64,000 bases of DNA from Alphaproteobacteria bacterium (GTDB lineage: Bacteria; Pseudomonadota; Alphaproteobacteria; ATCC43930; CGMCC-115725): NCBI GenBank assembly GCA_028871455.1, contig JAGWNF010000007.1:53294-117293 (forward strand), written 5' to 3'. Positions 39,780 to 49,891 of this stretch are shown here, one piece after another; position 1 is the stretch's first letter, and the number at the start of each line of letters is the position of its first letter. The position numbers were made by a program, and so were the translations under genes. Under the pieces are notes generated by a model. That model was given only the letters and a program-made list of their open reading frames with translations. It made no database searches and was not told the DNA's origin.

Positions 39780-41249
39780 ATGGCCACTTTTTTCAGCGAA
39801 AATTTCGGCGTGGACCCTGCGGTCCTTGAAAAGCATGGCGCGTTTAACATTTCGCTCGTGACCGATTTGCCGCTTTTCATTGATCCGTTTCTCCTCTTCA
39901 ACAGCAAGAAGCAGCAATATCAGGAGCTACATGAACGGATCATACGATACTTGGTTTTTCTGAAGGGAAAGGCGACTTCAGGGACGATCAACGCCGCCCT
40001 TCTGAAGGCTTGGTATTGTTTTCCAGAAGTCAAACAGACGTGGTTGGGCTTTTCTGTAGACGGAAATGCTGGCACCGGATTGGGTCCAGATTTTGCGCAC
40101 GCCCTTCATCAAAATCTCCACAAGTTATTTCCCACCTTCGGAAAAGAGCAGATTACCCGGGGCAGTCACCTCGAAAAGCTCTGTTTGATAAGGGAGGGCG
40201 TCGGGCGTGACAACATTAGTGATTTCACGACGAACCTCATAAAGGGCTTTCTGTGTGAGTTCACTCAAAAGTTCGCGCTCAACTGTCTCAACGAGAATCA
40301 GCGGCGAGCGATCAGCGTCCCCGGCACTACTTTCAACTATGAGACCGAGGTCTGGGCTTCTGAGCGATACACGCTGCCGTGGATAAATGGAGATTATGTT
40401 TTACTCACACCGAAGGACCTCCTTACGCGGGATGACAACTGGATCAATCGTGACGACCTCATAGATGGGTTTGAGGAAATACCGTCAGCGATTCCGGACG
40501 ATGAACTTCGGGCTCAAGTTTCAAATTACTTTGAGCGGGTGTTGGCTCGCCGCAAAGATCAGGAACCAAGCAAAAAGGAGAGAGGGGAAGCTGCGGTTAA
40601 AACCATTTTCGAATTCCCCGATCTCATCGACTATTACATACGCTACAAGGAAGAACACGGCGACGAGGCCGCTAGCCTTAGCTCCAAGAAAGTCTCTTTC
40701 GCTGAATGGATGTTCATTCAGCAGCTGACGAACCTCCAATCGACGTTAAATAAAGAGACGGCTTTTTATAAAACGGGGATCGGAACCTATAAGGAAGCGC
40801 ACACTCGGCTGGCTTATCTCAAAGATGTTATCGAGAACAAGGGTGGCTACCGAGCTTTCTGGTCCGGTGCTGGACCGATCGCCCGTGAGCAGGACTTGCA
40901 AATTATGTATCGACTGGTCTGGATCGGTACCCCTTCCGATGTCAGCACCGAAGTTAATGACGGTCGTGGGCCGGCAGATTTCAAAATTAGCCGCGGAGCA
41001 AAGGACAAGACCATTGTCGAATTAAAGCTCGCGAAGAACACGCAGCTTCGTAGAAATTTGCAGAGGCAGGCTGAAACATATCAAAAGGCCAGCGATGCAA
41101 AGCGCGCCATCAAGGGCATTCTGTTTTTCAACGCGCAGGAGAGAGTTCGAGTGACGAAAATTCTCAAGGAGCTTGAGCTGACAAATAGCCCGGACATTGT
41201 GTTGATCGATGCTCGTAAGGACAACAAGCCGTCCGGCTCAAAAGCATAG
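39780..41249 (+). CDS. Large protein with C-terminal PD-(D/E)XK nuclease-like motif
   Basis: A 489-residue protein. Most of it is not recognised. Near residues 400-425 the pattern GRGPADF...TIVELKLAKN fits a PD-(D/E)XK nuclease core (Asp, then Glu-x-Lys). It stands alone 65 bases after LSR2 and is read in the same direction. As cargo beside restriction genes it may be a DNA-targeting defence effector. Base composition is more AT-rich than its neighbours, consistent with separate acquisition. Confidence 0.6.
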   Translation: MATFFSENFGVDPAVLEKHGAFNISLVTDLPLFIDPFLLFNSKKQQYQELHERIIRYLVFLKGKATSGTINAALLKAWYCFPEVKQTWLGFSVDGNAGTGLGPDFAHALHQNLHKLFPTFGKEQITRGSHLEKLCLIREGVGRDNISDFTTNLIKGFLCEFTQKFALNCLNENQRRAISVPGTTFNYETEVWASERYTLPWINGDYVLLTPKDLLTRDDNWINRDDLIDGFEEIPSAIPDDELRAQVSNYFERVLARRKDQEPSKKERGEAAVKTIFEFPDLIDYYIRYKEEHGDEAASLSSKKVSFAEWMFIQQLTNLQSTLNKETAFYKTGIGTYKEAHTRLAYLKDVIENKGGYRAFWSGAGPIAREQDLQIMYRLVWIGTPSDVSTEVNDGRGPADFKISRGAKDKTIVELKLAKNTQLRRNLQRQAETYQKASDAKRAIKGILFFNAQERVRVTKILKELELTNSPDIVLIDARKDNKPSGSKA

Positions 41250-41366
41250 CGGCTCAACATTTTGCCGCCTTGTGAAAAAGAAAAAATCGTTGTGGACCTG
41301 ACCGGGACAAACCTCCAACCGAGACGCAGGGGATGTCAGCGATCCTGGTTGAGTTTGCATCCAAGG

Positions 41367-41873
41367 TTATGGGCCAGAATTCGGGAGTTCGAGAAACGTA
41401 CCTTTGACGGAAGGGCATTTATCAAGCGCCCGTTCCAGCACAGCTCGCGATTCGCCGAGCAAATTTCGCTCGCGTTCCGTACCCGCTAGAACGTAGGTGG
41501 GTGCTGCAAATTTCCCGCCGTGGAATAAATTATTTCGCACTCGTCTGATGGCGGCGAAAAGCTCTTGGACGTTATCAATTTGAGGCCCTGGATCACTCCA
41601 TGCCAGCACTGCATCTCGTACGATTTGCTTCCGAGGAGGATGTTCAAGAAGCTCCTTTGCAACTCTGGATCGTCTGATTTCTTCGAGGAAGTCGTCCGTT
41701 AACGCCGCAGCAAACGCGTCCCAATTTGCTTCGGCAGCGCCGTTCGCACTTCTGAGAAACTTAGGATCGCGCTTTAGCGCGTATTCGCATCTTGCGAAGA
41801 TTGCAAAAAATGCGACCGCCTCCTTAGGGACATTCTCGGTCAGCTCCCGCAGCGCATCCAAATCGGGTGCCAT
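41367..41873 (-). CDS. HEPN-domain protein (putative RNase)
   Basis: A 168-residue helical protein with the motif R113-NNLF-H118 (in IRRVRNNLFHGG), the R-x4-6-H active site of HEPN ribonucleases. It begins 8 bases after the large SMC-like ATPase on the same strand, so they form a two-gene operon. By analogy with PrrC and RloC, where an ATPase controls a HEPN-type anticodon nuclease, this may be the toxic subunit. RNA cleavage is inferred, not shown. Confidence 0.7.
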   Translation of the reverse strand: MAPDLDALRELTENVPKEAVAFFAIFARCEYALKRDPKFLRSANGAAEANWDAFAAALTDDFLEEIRRSRVAKELLEHPPRKQIVRDAVLAWSDPGPQIDNVQELFAAIRRVRNNLFHGGKFAAPTYVLAGTERERNLLGESRAVLERALDKCPSVKGTFLELPNSGP

Positions 41874-41880
41874 AAATCGC

Positions 41881-44520
41881 CTACTTACTCGCCGCTTTTT
41901 GCTGCGGGGCTTTCTCCAATTTTTCGCGGTGCTTCTTTGCTACCTTGGATGCGGCATCAACTGCTGCCATACAGGCTATAAGGTCATCGAGATGACCTTT
42001 CATCGTGTCTGGGTCGGGCCAGGCGACCCCGGCGGCGGCCGGCGTATCGTGGCCGGTGTATTCGCTTATCGCAGTCATACCGTGATAGACCTGGGAAAAC
42101 GTCGCATCGTCGATTGCTACCTCAGACAGGCGTTTGGTTTCGACGCTTCTCCGATATCTTACGACTACATTTGCAAAGAGGCCCTCTTCAATGAGCCGCT
42201 CCCAGGTCTCGCGTAACCGTCCGTAAAAAAACGAGGCCTCTTTTTGAAATTCCTCGCCGTTGCCCGACGTATGTAGCTTTTTCAGTTTGGCGTGTTGCTG
42301 CTCTAACCACTGGCGACGCTTGCCAAGCATCTTTGCATTCCACGGATCTCCGTCTGGATCGACGCAGCCATATCCGTTCGGTCCTCGCCCGATGGCGATC
42401 CGATTTAAGGGAATCTGTTTCTCCGCCGCGATGAATGTTGCGTCGGTGTAAAATAAGAGATCGTGCGTAAACACGATCACTTGCCGGGTCGCGGCCTCCT
42501 CGACAAGACGGTGTGCAACTCGATGCCGCCGGTCGTGATCGAGCGACGAAACTGGGTCGTCCACAATGATCGGCGCCTTGCCCGCGATAGTTCGCTGCTC
42601 AGCGAGGAATGAGGCCAACGCTAGCGCCCGATGTTCGCCCTCGCTCAGAACGGAAGAGGTGTTGCCGTTAAACGTTGTTTGATCGAGCTTGAGTTGATGG
42701 CTTGGCGACCCTTTGTCGGTTCGCGAACTTAGCCGAAGAGGAATGGTGGCAATGCCCAACGCCTTGCGTTCGGCTAAGAGTTTTGCCTCAAGGCCGCCGG
42801 TAACATGCTCCTTAAGCAACGCAGTCCCTTTTTGGGAGATACCGGTCGTGCCGCACGCTTTGATAGCGGTTTCCAGCTTCGCGATGATCCGCAAGTCATC
42901 GGCGCGCTTTACTACCTGCGCCTTGTTAGCGTGAAGCTGTTTCCGGGCTTCGAGCTCCGCTAATTCCTTTCGAAGTTTGATGCCGCTTTCATCTTTAGTC
43001 GCGACCTCGGTCGCGACAGCCGACGCTATAATTGCGGCAAGATAGGCGTCTACATCCGCTATGGAAATAGCTGGCACCTTTCCAAGCGCCCCATCCTCTT
43101 CGCCGATTACATATTTTTCGATCTGTTCCCGCAGTGCGATCCCATCCGCGAGATAAGTTACCAGCGTATTTCGGATGGCCAGATTTTCCATCTGTAGGAT
43201 TTTGTCGAGGGCCTCCGCTAAAGGCGCCAATGCATTTACGGCCGCGCGGAACTGTCCAATGGCATCGGTCCATATCTTGCGCGAATCATCCGCCTTCTTG
43301 GTTACGTTCGCCTTGATAAACTGGTCAAAGCGTTTCATCCGCTCCATGGCATCGTTCTGGAGCGTCTGTTGGCAAAGCACACATCGGGCACCGTTGGTTA
43401 CCACCGGAAATGGCTTGCCGCCGTACGCTTCTTTTTCTGAAAACTCTCGCGCGGCCTCGTATAATTCGCGCCACGGTGACGAACCTGTTCCGGCTAGCGG
43501 CTCTTTCGCGAAGGCGTGTGCAGCTGCCAGAGCCGCGGCCTCGTCCGCCTTCTTGAGCGCGTCCTTTTTCGCGCGCAGTGCTTTTACGCCCGCATCGGCG
43601 AGATGCGGCGCTGCGGTAGCTATTGCGTCTCGCGTCGATTTGACCTGCGCGTGCAGTTGCCGAAGCGCTAGAGCACGCTTTTCAGGATCGGTAACCAGCG
43701 TGTTGAGCTCGGCAAGTCGGGCGTCATCCTTTTTCGACCATGAGGTCGCGTCATCAACTTCCTTGTCCGTCTTCGTGGCAAGCGCATTGAGAAACGCGTG
43801 GGAAGCTGTTCCCTCGGGAAGAGCCAAGACCGGAGTTGCTGCCGCCAGTTGAAGCGTGCGCTGCTCCGCTCCAAGGCGATTCTTGAGCCGGTCGCAAAGG
43901 GCGGCCAACCGCTCAAAGCAATCCAAGTTGTAGGGAATAAAGGTGACCTGGTTTTCCTGATCGACGTAAACAGCCGCACATTTGTTATCGAAGACCGCAA
44001 TTCGCGCGAGTTCGGCAGAGCTCGCTTTGCCATCTTCCCACGCGACAGACTTTTTCTGATCGCCGACCAACAGTTCCAGCGATGCGCGTGCCGGTTCTTT
44101 TGATGGTTTGGCGGCGAATACGTTACCGAGGATATTCTCCACAAGCCGGGCGCGGCATGCTTTCTTCAAAATGCGGGCATACCCGGACTTGCCGCTCCCG
44201 TTGTCACCGTAGATGAGCGTGATTCCCGTCTGAGCAAACGGCAGGGCTTGATTAGGCGCAAGATTGTTTGCGCCCGTCACGTTCGAGAGAGACAGCAGCG
44301 TGATTTGCGCGCTTCCGGTGCCAGGTGCCGGTATGTGCTCTAAGAGCAGCGGCTCGGCCTTCAGTGTGGTCTCAGATAGCTTCTGCTCGGCCTTCAGGAG
44401 TTCAAGAATTTCGTCTTCGTCTTTGGATCCAAACTGCGCAACCAATAGCCGGCGGAGCGCGTCGCGCCGCCACATGGGCTGGCTCTTCGACCATTCGAAT
44501 ATCTGATTGTGAACCCCCAT
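41881..44520 (-). CDS. SMC/RloC-like AAA ATPase (AAA_13 type)
   Basis: An 879-residue ATPase. Walker A is GDNGSGKS (105-112), followed by a long coiled-coil region with a zinc-hook-like CVLC (380-383). The ABC-type signature SVLSEGEHRALAL and Walker B APIIVDDPVSSLDHD follow in the C-terminal half. This architecture is that of RloC/PrrC-like ATPases, which sense DNA damage or restriction failure and unleash a tRNA nuclease. Here the HEPN gene is separate downstream. It lies about 1.4 kb from a type I restriction system, as PrrC does with EcoprrI. Confidence 0.82.
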   Translation of the reverse strand: MGVHNQIFEWSKSQPMWRRDALRRLLVAQFGSKDEDEILELLKAEQKLSETTLKAEPLLLEHIPAPGTGSAQITLLSLSNVTGANNLAPNQALPFAQTGITLIYGDNGSGKSGYARILKKACRARLVENILGNVFAAKPSKEPARASLELLVGDQKKSVAWEDGKASSAELARIAVFDNKCAAVYVDQENQVTFIPYNLDCFERLAALCDRLKNRLGAEQRTLQLAAATPVLALPEGTASHAFLNALATKTDKEVDDATSWSKKDDARLAELNTLVTDPEKRALALRQLHAQVKSTRDAIATAAPHLADAGVKALRAKKDALKKADEAAALAAAHAFAKEPLAGTGSSPWRELYEAAREFSEKEAYGGKPFPVVTNGARCVLCQQTLQNDAMERMKRFDQFIKANVTKKADDSRKIWTDAIGQFRAAVNALAPLAEALDKILQMENLAIRNTLVTYLADGIALREQIEKYVIGEEDGALGKVPAISIADVDAYLAAIIASAVATEVATKDESGIKLRKELAELEARKQLHANKAQVVKRADDLRIIAKLETAIKACGTTGISQKGTALLKEHVTGGLEAKLLAERKALGIATIPLRLSSRTDKGSPSHQLKLDQTTFNGNTSSVLSEGEHRALALASFLAEQRTIAGKAPIIVDDPVSSLDHDRRHRVAHRLVEEAATRQVIVFTHDLLFYTDATFIAAEKQIPLNRIAIGRGPNGYGCVDPDGDPWNAKMLGKRRQWLEQQHAKLKKLHTSGNGEEFQKEASFFYGRLRETWERLIEEGLFANVVVRYRRSVETKRLSEVAIDDATFSQVYHGMTAISEYTGHDTPAAAGVAWPDPDTMKGHLDDLIACMAAVDAASKVAKKHREKLEKAPQQKAASK

Positions 44521-44583
44521 CTAGTTAGTTTCGGACGCGCACTCCAGCTCGTCAATAACGCCTGTCTTTTGCTGGGCTAAGCG

Positions 44584-45816
44584 ATGCAGCGCTTGGTGAG
44601 CAAATTGCTGCCTTTGCGGCGGTTGGCCCGCCCGTACGCTGTCGATATGGATGGGCCGATTTCATATTTCGGGCGAGTCGATTTCAGAAACGACCGTCGT
44701 CGTTTTGGTATCAAGCAGCCGGATCGCCTGTTCCACATGTACGCGGTTGGCAAGACGGGCACCGGAAAAACCACCCTTCTAGAAACGCTGATTCGTCAAG
44801 ATATCGCCGCCGGCCGTGGCGCTGCTTTGATCGATCCGCATGGAGACCTCGCGGAGCGGCTCGCGGCGTTCGTGCCTGCAAACCGCCACGAGGATCTTCG
44901 CTACCTCAATGCTCCCGATCCGGTTCAGCCGTTTGGCTATAACCCACTCAAACGCGTACACAGATCGGCAATTCCGCTCGCAGCTTCGGGACTTCTGGAA
45001 GCATTCAAGAAACATTGGACCGATGCCTGGGGCGTGCGCATGGAACATGTGTTGCGCAACGCCATCTATGCTCTTCTTGAGCTTGGCGACGCCTCGCTAC
45101 CCGACATTCTGAGGCTTCTCAGTGATAAGGAGTTTCGGAAGGCCACCATCGGCAAAATTGCCAATCCTCAGGTGAAAGAATTCTGGTCGACCGAATTCGA
45201 CCAATACTCCTTCCGATATCGCGCTGACTCCATTGCGCCCATACAAAACAAGGTTGGCGCACTCCTCGCCGATCCACTTATGCGCCGCATCCTTACGCAG
45301 CCGGAACGCATGCTCCACTTCCGGCGGATTATGGATCGCCGCGAAATTCTTCTCGTCAATCTCGCGAGGGGGCAAATTGGCGAGGATACGTCATCGCTAC
45401 TCGGGAGCATCCTTACGACAACCATCGGCCTTGCCGCGTTCAGTCGGGCAGATGTTCCCGAAGCGAAGCGCCCCGACTTCTTTCTTTATCTCGATGAATT
45501 CCAGAATTTCACGACACTCAGCGTTGCCACAATGATCTCCGAGCTGCGGAAATACCATGTGGGTTTGGTGCTCGCTAACCAGCACATCAGCCAACTTAAG
45601 AATGAAGTACGCGATGCCGTGCTCGGCAATGTCGGTACGTTAATCGCCTTCCGCGTCGGCCCTCACGACGCGTTCCTCCTCGCGCGCGAATTCACCGACC
45701 GGTTTGAGCCCATCGACCTCATGAATCTGCCCAACCACCACATCTACCTTCGGCTTATGATCGACGGGGCACCGAGCAAACCGTTCAGCGCCGCGACCGT
45801 GCTTCCTTCTTTTTGA
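44584..45816 (+). CDS. VirD4/TraD/HerA-like DNA-binding ATPase
   Basis: A 410-residue P-loop ATPase with Walker A GKTGTGKT (56-63) and Walker B FFLYLDEFQNF (about 299-309). The end of the ATPase core (LANQHISQL, LIAFRVGPHD) matches type IV coupling and HerA-type DNA pumps. There are no N-terminal membrane helices, so it is a soluble variant. With hsdRMS downstream (112-base gap) and a second such ATPase at 51536, it may form part of a defence module rather than a conjugation machine. M22 (44647) is an alternative start. Confidence 0.75.
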   Translation: MQRLVSKLLPLRRLARPYAVDMDGPISYFGRVDFRNDRRRFGIKQPDRLFHMYAVGKTGTGKTTLLETLIRQDIAAGRGAALIDPHGDLAERLAAFVPANRHEDLRYLNAPDPVQPFGYNPLKRVHRSAIPLAASGLLEAFKKHWTDAWGVRMEHVLRNAIYALLELGDASLPDILRLLSDKEFRKATIGKIANPQVKEFWSTEFDQYSFRYRADSIAPIQNKVGALLADPLMRRILTQPERMLHFRRIMDRREILLVNLARGQIGEDTSSLLGSILTTTIGLAAFSRADVPEAKRPDFFLYLDEFQNFTTLSVATMISELRKYHVGLVLANQHISQLKNEVRDAVLGNVGTLIAFRVGPHDAFLLAREFTDRFEPIDLMNLPNHHIYLRLMIDGAPSKPFSAATVLPSF

Positions 45817-45928
45817 CTGGCAGATTCGGCGTGTTCGATTAGTCTAACGAATTCGCGCCGGTTGGCCTCAGTTGCGCGTGCGGGCGCGGCGCCGCCCAGA
45901 AAAGCCGAAATCATTGTAGAATCCATCT

Positions 45929-48307
45929 ATGCTCACCGAGGCTGATACGTGCCGGAAATTCGTCGTTCCGCTCCTTCAGAGAGCCGGGTGGGACAATTCT
46001 CCGCATATGATAAACGAGCAGCGCACGTTCACCGACGGGCGCGTCGTGTTCGTCGGCAATCGAGCCAAGCGCGGCAAACAAAAGCGCGCGGATTATATCC
46101 TTCGGTATCGGTCCGACTATCCGATAGCCGTGGTGGAAGCGAAGTCATATTACAAAGACGCTTCCGACGGCGTTCAGCAAGCGAAGGAATATGCCGAAAT
46201 TCTTGGGTTGAAGTTTGCCTTCGTAAGCAACGGCCGAAACATCATCGAAATTGATTTTTTTACCGGCCGCGAGACCGAACGCTCGGACTTCCCAACTCCC
46301 GATGAACTCTGGCGGCGTCAACGGGAGGGGCTCGGCCTTCGTGATAATGTGGCGGCAGACCGAATTCTCACCGCCGGCCGACCCGACCCCGGCAAGCCGC
46401 TACGATACTATCAAGAGATCGCTGTAAATCGTGCGGTACAGGCCATTGTTACTGGTCAAAAGCGCTCGCTTCTGACGCTGTGCACCGGTGCCGGAAAGAC
46501 CCAAATTGCGTTTCAGATTTGTTGGAAGCTGTGGAGCGCGGGCTGGAATAGTCGCGGCGATCATCGCAAACCGAAAATCCTCTATCTCGCCGATCGCAGT
46601 GTCTTGGTCGACGATCCGATGGCAAAGGACTTCGCGCCATTCGGCGATGCTCGCTTCAAGATAACCGGAGGCGCCGTAAGCAAGGCGCGCGACATATACT
46701 TCGCGCTGTACCAGGCAATCGCCGAGGACGAGGCCCGGGAGGGGCTCTTCAGACAGTTCGCGCCTGACTTCTTCGATCTCGTGATCGTGGATGAGTGCCA
46801 CCGAGGCAGCGCGCGAGAAGAGGGAAATTGGCGCCGCATACTCGAGTATTTCTCCTCGGCCTCGCAACTTGGGATGACCGCCACTCCGCTGCGCGAGGAG
46901 AGCCGAAACACGTACGCGTACTTCGGCAAGCCGCTGTACACGTACAGCCTCGCACAGGGCATCGCCGACGGCTTCCTTGCCCCCTATCGCGTCCATCGCG
47001 TGATCACTGATTACGACGCCGCTGGATGGCGCCCGACCAAGGGTGAGCTCGACAGGTACGGGCGAGAAGTCCCCGACGAGGAGTACCACACGAAAGATTT
47101 CGAGCGCGTCGTGGCCTTACGGGCGCGAACGCAAGCCGTTGCTCGGCATCTCACCGAATTCTTGAAGAACACTGATCGGTTCGGAAAGACGATCGTGTTC
47201 TGCGTGAACCAAGAGCACGCGAGCGAAATGCGCCGCGCTCTAGGCAATCTCAATACCGATCTCGTGGTCCAGTATCCCGACTACGTGTGCCGAGTCACGG
47301 CGGATGAAGGCGACGTCGGCGCCACACACCGGGCCAATTTCCAAGACGTTGAGACCAAGACGCCGGTCATCCTCACCACGTCGCAGCTATTGACGACCGG
47401 CGTAGATGCGCCGACCTGCCGCAACATCGTGCTCGCGCGCGTCGTCGGTTCGATGGGTGAATTCAAGCAAATCATTGGGCGCGGCACACGTTTGCGCGAA
47501 GATTACAACAAACTGTTTTTCAACATCATCGACTACACCGGAACGGCCACGGCAAAGTTCGCCGACCCGGATTTCGACGGTGATCCGGTTGCCGAAAGCG
47601 TCACTGAGATCGGCGCCGATGGTCACATTCTGAGTACTGAGACAAGAGAGGCGCCGCCGGCGGAACCCCCGGACGATGAGATCCAAGCTACGCCGTTGGG
47701 CGGACTTCCTCCGGAGTCCGAGAGCGAGGAGGCGCCGGTCAAGTTTTACGTTGATGGTGGGAACGTCGAGATCATTCACCATCTGGTCTATGAGCTCGAT
47801 ACCGACGGCAAGCGACTTACGTGCAAATCGCTGACGGATTGGACTGGAGAGAAGGTCCGGGCGCTGTATCCATCCGCCACGCACCTGCGCGCGGACTGGG
47901 CGATCGCGGACAAGCGTAAAGCCATCGTGGAGGCGTTGGGGGAACGCGGTATAGACCTGGAGACGATAGCCAACGACGTTGGCCGGCCTGACGACGATCC
48001 GTTCGACCTCCTCTGTCACCTGGCGTGGAACGCACCGCTGCGAACCCGCCGCGAACGGGCTGAGCGATTGCAAACCGAGCGCAAAGATTTCTTTGACCGC
48101 TATGGTCCGGACGCGCGCGCAGTCCTTGAAGCGCTTCTCGACAAATATGCCGCCCACGGCGCGGCGCAATTCGTATTGCCTGACGTGCTCAAAATCCCGC
48201 CAATTTCGGAACTCGGCAATCCGAGTGAGATCGCCCGTCGCTTTGGTGGGCCTCAGGAGATGCGCGAAGCGGTCGATGCGATGGCGGGCCTGATCTATGC
48301 CAATTAG
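45929..48307 (+). CDS. hsdR: Type I restriction enzyme, HsdR subunit
   Basis: A 792-residue EcoEI-type HsdR that translocates and cuts unmethylated DNA. The nuclease core is D55...E70-A-K72; the helicase has CTGAGKT (Walker A, 185-191), DECH (288-291) and GMTATP, then ILTTSQLLTTGVDAP and QIIGRGTRLRED. The C-terminal EcoEI_R_C-like part follows an acidic linker. It is 24 bases from hsdM in the same operon. Confidence 0.95.
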   Translation: MLTEADTCRKFVVPLLQRAGWDNSPHMINEQRTFTDGRVVFVGNRAKRGKQKRADYILRYRSDYPIAVVEAKSYYKDASDGVQQAKEYAEILGLKFAFVSNGRNIIEIDFFTGRETERSDFPTPDELWRRQREGLGLRDNVAADRILTAGRPDPGKPLRYYQEIAVNRAVQAIVTGQKRSLLTLCTGAGKTQIAFQICWKLWSAGWNSRGDHRKPKILYLADRSVLVDDPMAKDFAPFGDARFKITGGAVSKARDIYFALYQAIAEDEAREGLFRQFAPDFFDLVIVDECHRGSAREEGNWRRILEYFSSASQLGMTATPLREESRNTYAYFGKPLYTYSLAQGIADGFLAPYRVHRVITDYDAAGWRPTKGELDRYGREVPDEEYHTKDFERVVALRARTQAVARHLTEFLKNTDRFGKTIVFCVNQEHASEMRRALGNLNTDLVVQYPDYVCRVTADEGDVGATHRANFQDVETKTPVILTTSQLLTTGVDAPTCRNIVLARVVGSMGEFKQIIGRGTRLREDYNKLFFNIIDYTGTATAKFADPDFDGDPVAESVTEIGADGHILSTETREAPPAEPPDDEIQATPLGGLPPESESEEAPVKFYVDGGNVEIIHHLVYELDTDGKRLTCKSLTDWTGEKVRALYPSATHLRADWAIADKRKAIVEALGERGIDLETIANDVGRPDDDPFDLLCHLAWNAPLRTRRERAERLQTERKDFFDRYGPDARAVLEALLDKYAAHGAAQFVLPDVLKIPPISELGNPSEIARRFGGPQEMREAVDAMAGLIYAN

Positions 48308-48331
48308 TCACTCGGATACGAACCGATAACC

Positions 48332-49891
48332 ATGCCACGAACCAAAAAAACGCAAGCCCCCAAGACCGCTGTCCAGCGGCTCGATAGCATCATCAAGTCC
48401 GCGCGCAAGATCATGCGCAAGGATAAGGGGCTCAACGGCGACCTCGATCGCTTGCCGATGCTGACGTGGATCATGTTCTTGAAGTTCCTCGATGACCTAG
48501 AACGCCTACACGAGGACGAGGCGAAGCTCGCAAATCGAGAATTCGATCCAGCAATTAAGGCGCCCTATCGCTGGCGAGATTGGGCTGCGCAACACGACGG
48601 TATCACGGGACCCGACCTACTGAAATTCATCACCGCCGATGAAGGGACATTGCCCAACGGAAAAAAGGGGGCGGGTCTGTTCGCGTATCTGCGAGGGCTG
48701 CGTGGTCGCAATGGCGGTCGAGACCGACGCGACGTGATAGCCACTGTATTTCGCGGCCTCTCCAATCGGATGGAAAGCGGTTACCTTCTGCGCGACGTAA
48801 TCAACCTCGTAGACGGCATTCATTTCGATTCGTCCGAAGAAATTCACACGCTAAGCCGATTGTATGAGGGTCTTTTGCGCGAAATGCGTGACGCCGCGGG
48901 CGACAGCGGTGAGTTCTACACTCCCCGCCCGGTCGTGCGCTTTATGGTGGAAGCGACCGATCCCAAGCTCGGTGAGGTAGTCCTCGACCCGGCATGCGGT
49001 ACCGGTGGCTTTCTCGCCGAAGCGTACAATCACCTTGCCGCACAAGCGAACACCGTACAGAAGCGGGAAATTTTGCAAACGTCCTCATTGCGCGGCATAG
49101 AGCCCAAACCGCTTCCCTTTCTTCTTGCCCAGATGAACTTGCTATTTCACGGGCTTGAGGCGCCTCAAATCGATCCGGGTAACGCGCTCCGCTTCCGACT
49201 TTCAGAGATCGGTGAACGCGATCGCGTTGAGGTGATCCTCACGAATCCGCCGTTTGGTGGTGAAGAAGAGGCTGGTATCCTTACCAATTTCCCCGAGGAT
49301 CGCAGAACCGCAGAAACTGCACTGCTCTTTCTGCAATTGATCATGCGTCGTTTGAAGCGTGGCGGTCACGGTCGCGCGGCTGTCGTCGTGCCAAATGGTA
49401 CGTTGTTCGGCGATGGTGTTGCTGCGCGTATCAAGGCGGACCTTCTCACACAGTTCAATCTCCATACGGTCATTCGAATGCCCGAGGGCGTGTTTGCCCC
49501 GTATACTGACATTCAAACCAATCTCGTATTCTTCGACACGTCTGGACCGACTGGCGAAATTTGGTACTGGGAACAACCGACGCCGGAAGGCAGACGGAAA
49601 TATTCCAAGACACAGCCATTCCAGTACGAGGAATTCGCCGACTGCCTTTCTTGGTGGCAGGAGAGAAAAGAAGTGCCTCAGGCCTGGCGCGTCCGAGCGG
49701 CTGATTTAATCGAGCGGGACACGGATGGGCGTGTTGTAAGGGTCAACTTAGATTTGAAGAACCCTTACGAAAAGTCACACGCCGACCACCGATCCCCTGA
49801 CGAGATGATCAATACTGCGATTACGGCCGAGCGCGAAATTCTTAACGTGCTTGAGGAGATTAAGACGACCATCGCAGACCAATTGCCATGA
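48332..49891 (+). CDS. hsdM: Type I DNA methyltransferase, HsdM subunit
   Basis: A 519-residue N6-adenine methyltransferase. The N-terminal helical domain is followed by the SAM motif DPACGTGGF (219-227) and the catalytic NPPF (305-308). It forms the modification complex with HsdS. It overlaps hsdS by 4 bases (ATGA). All motifs are intact, so the system is probably active. Confidence 0.96.
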   Translation: MPRTKKTQAPKTAVQRLDSIIKSARKIMRKDKGLNGDLDRLPMLTWIMFLKFLDDLERLHEDEAKLANREFDPAIKAPYRWRDWAAQHDGITGPDLLKFITADEGTLPNGKKGAGLFAYLRGLRGRNGGRDRRDVIATVFRGLSNRMESGYLLRDVINLVDGIHFDSSEEIHTLSRLYEGLLREMRDAAGDSGEFYTPRPVVRFMVEATDPKLGEVVLDPACGTGGFLAEAYNHLAAQANTVQKREILQTSSLRGIEPKPLPFLLAQMNLLFHGLEAPQIDPGNALRFRLSEIGERDRVEVILTNPPFGGEEEAGILTNFPEDRRTAETALLFLQLIMRRLKRGGHGRAAVVVPNGTLFGDGVAARIKADLLTQFNLHTVIRMPEGVFAPYTDIQTNLVFFDTSGPTGEIWYWEQPTPEGRRKYSKTQPFQYEEFADCLSWWQERKEVPQAWRVRAADLIERDTDGRVVRVNLDLKNPYEKSHADHRSPDEMINTAITAEREILNVLEEIKTTIADQLP

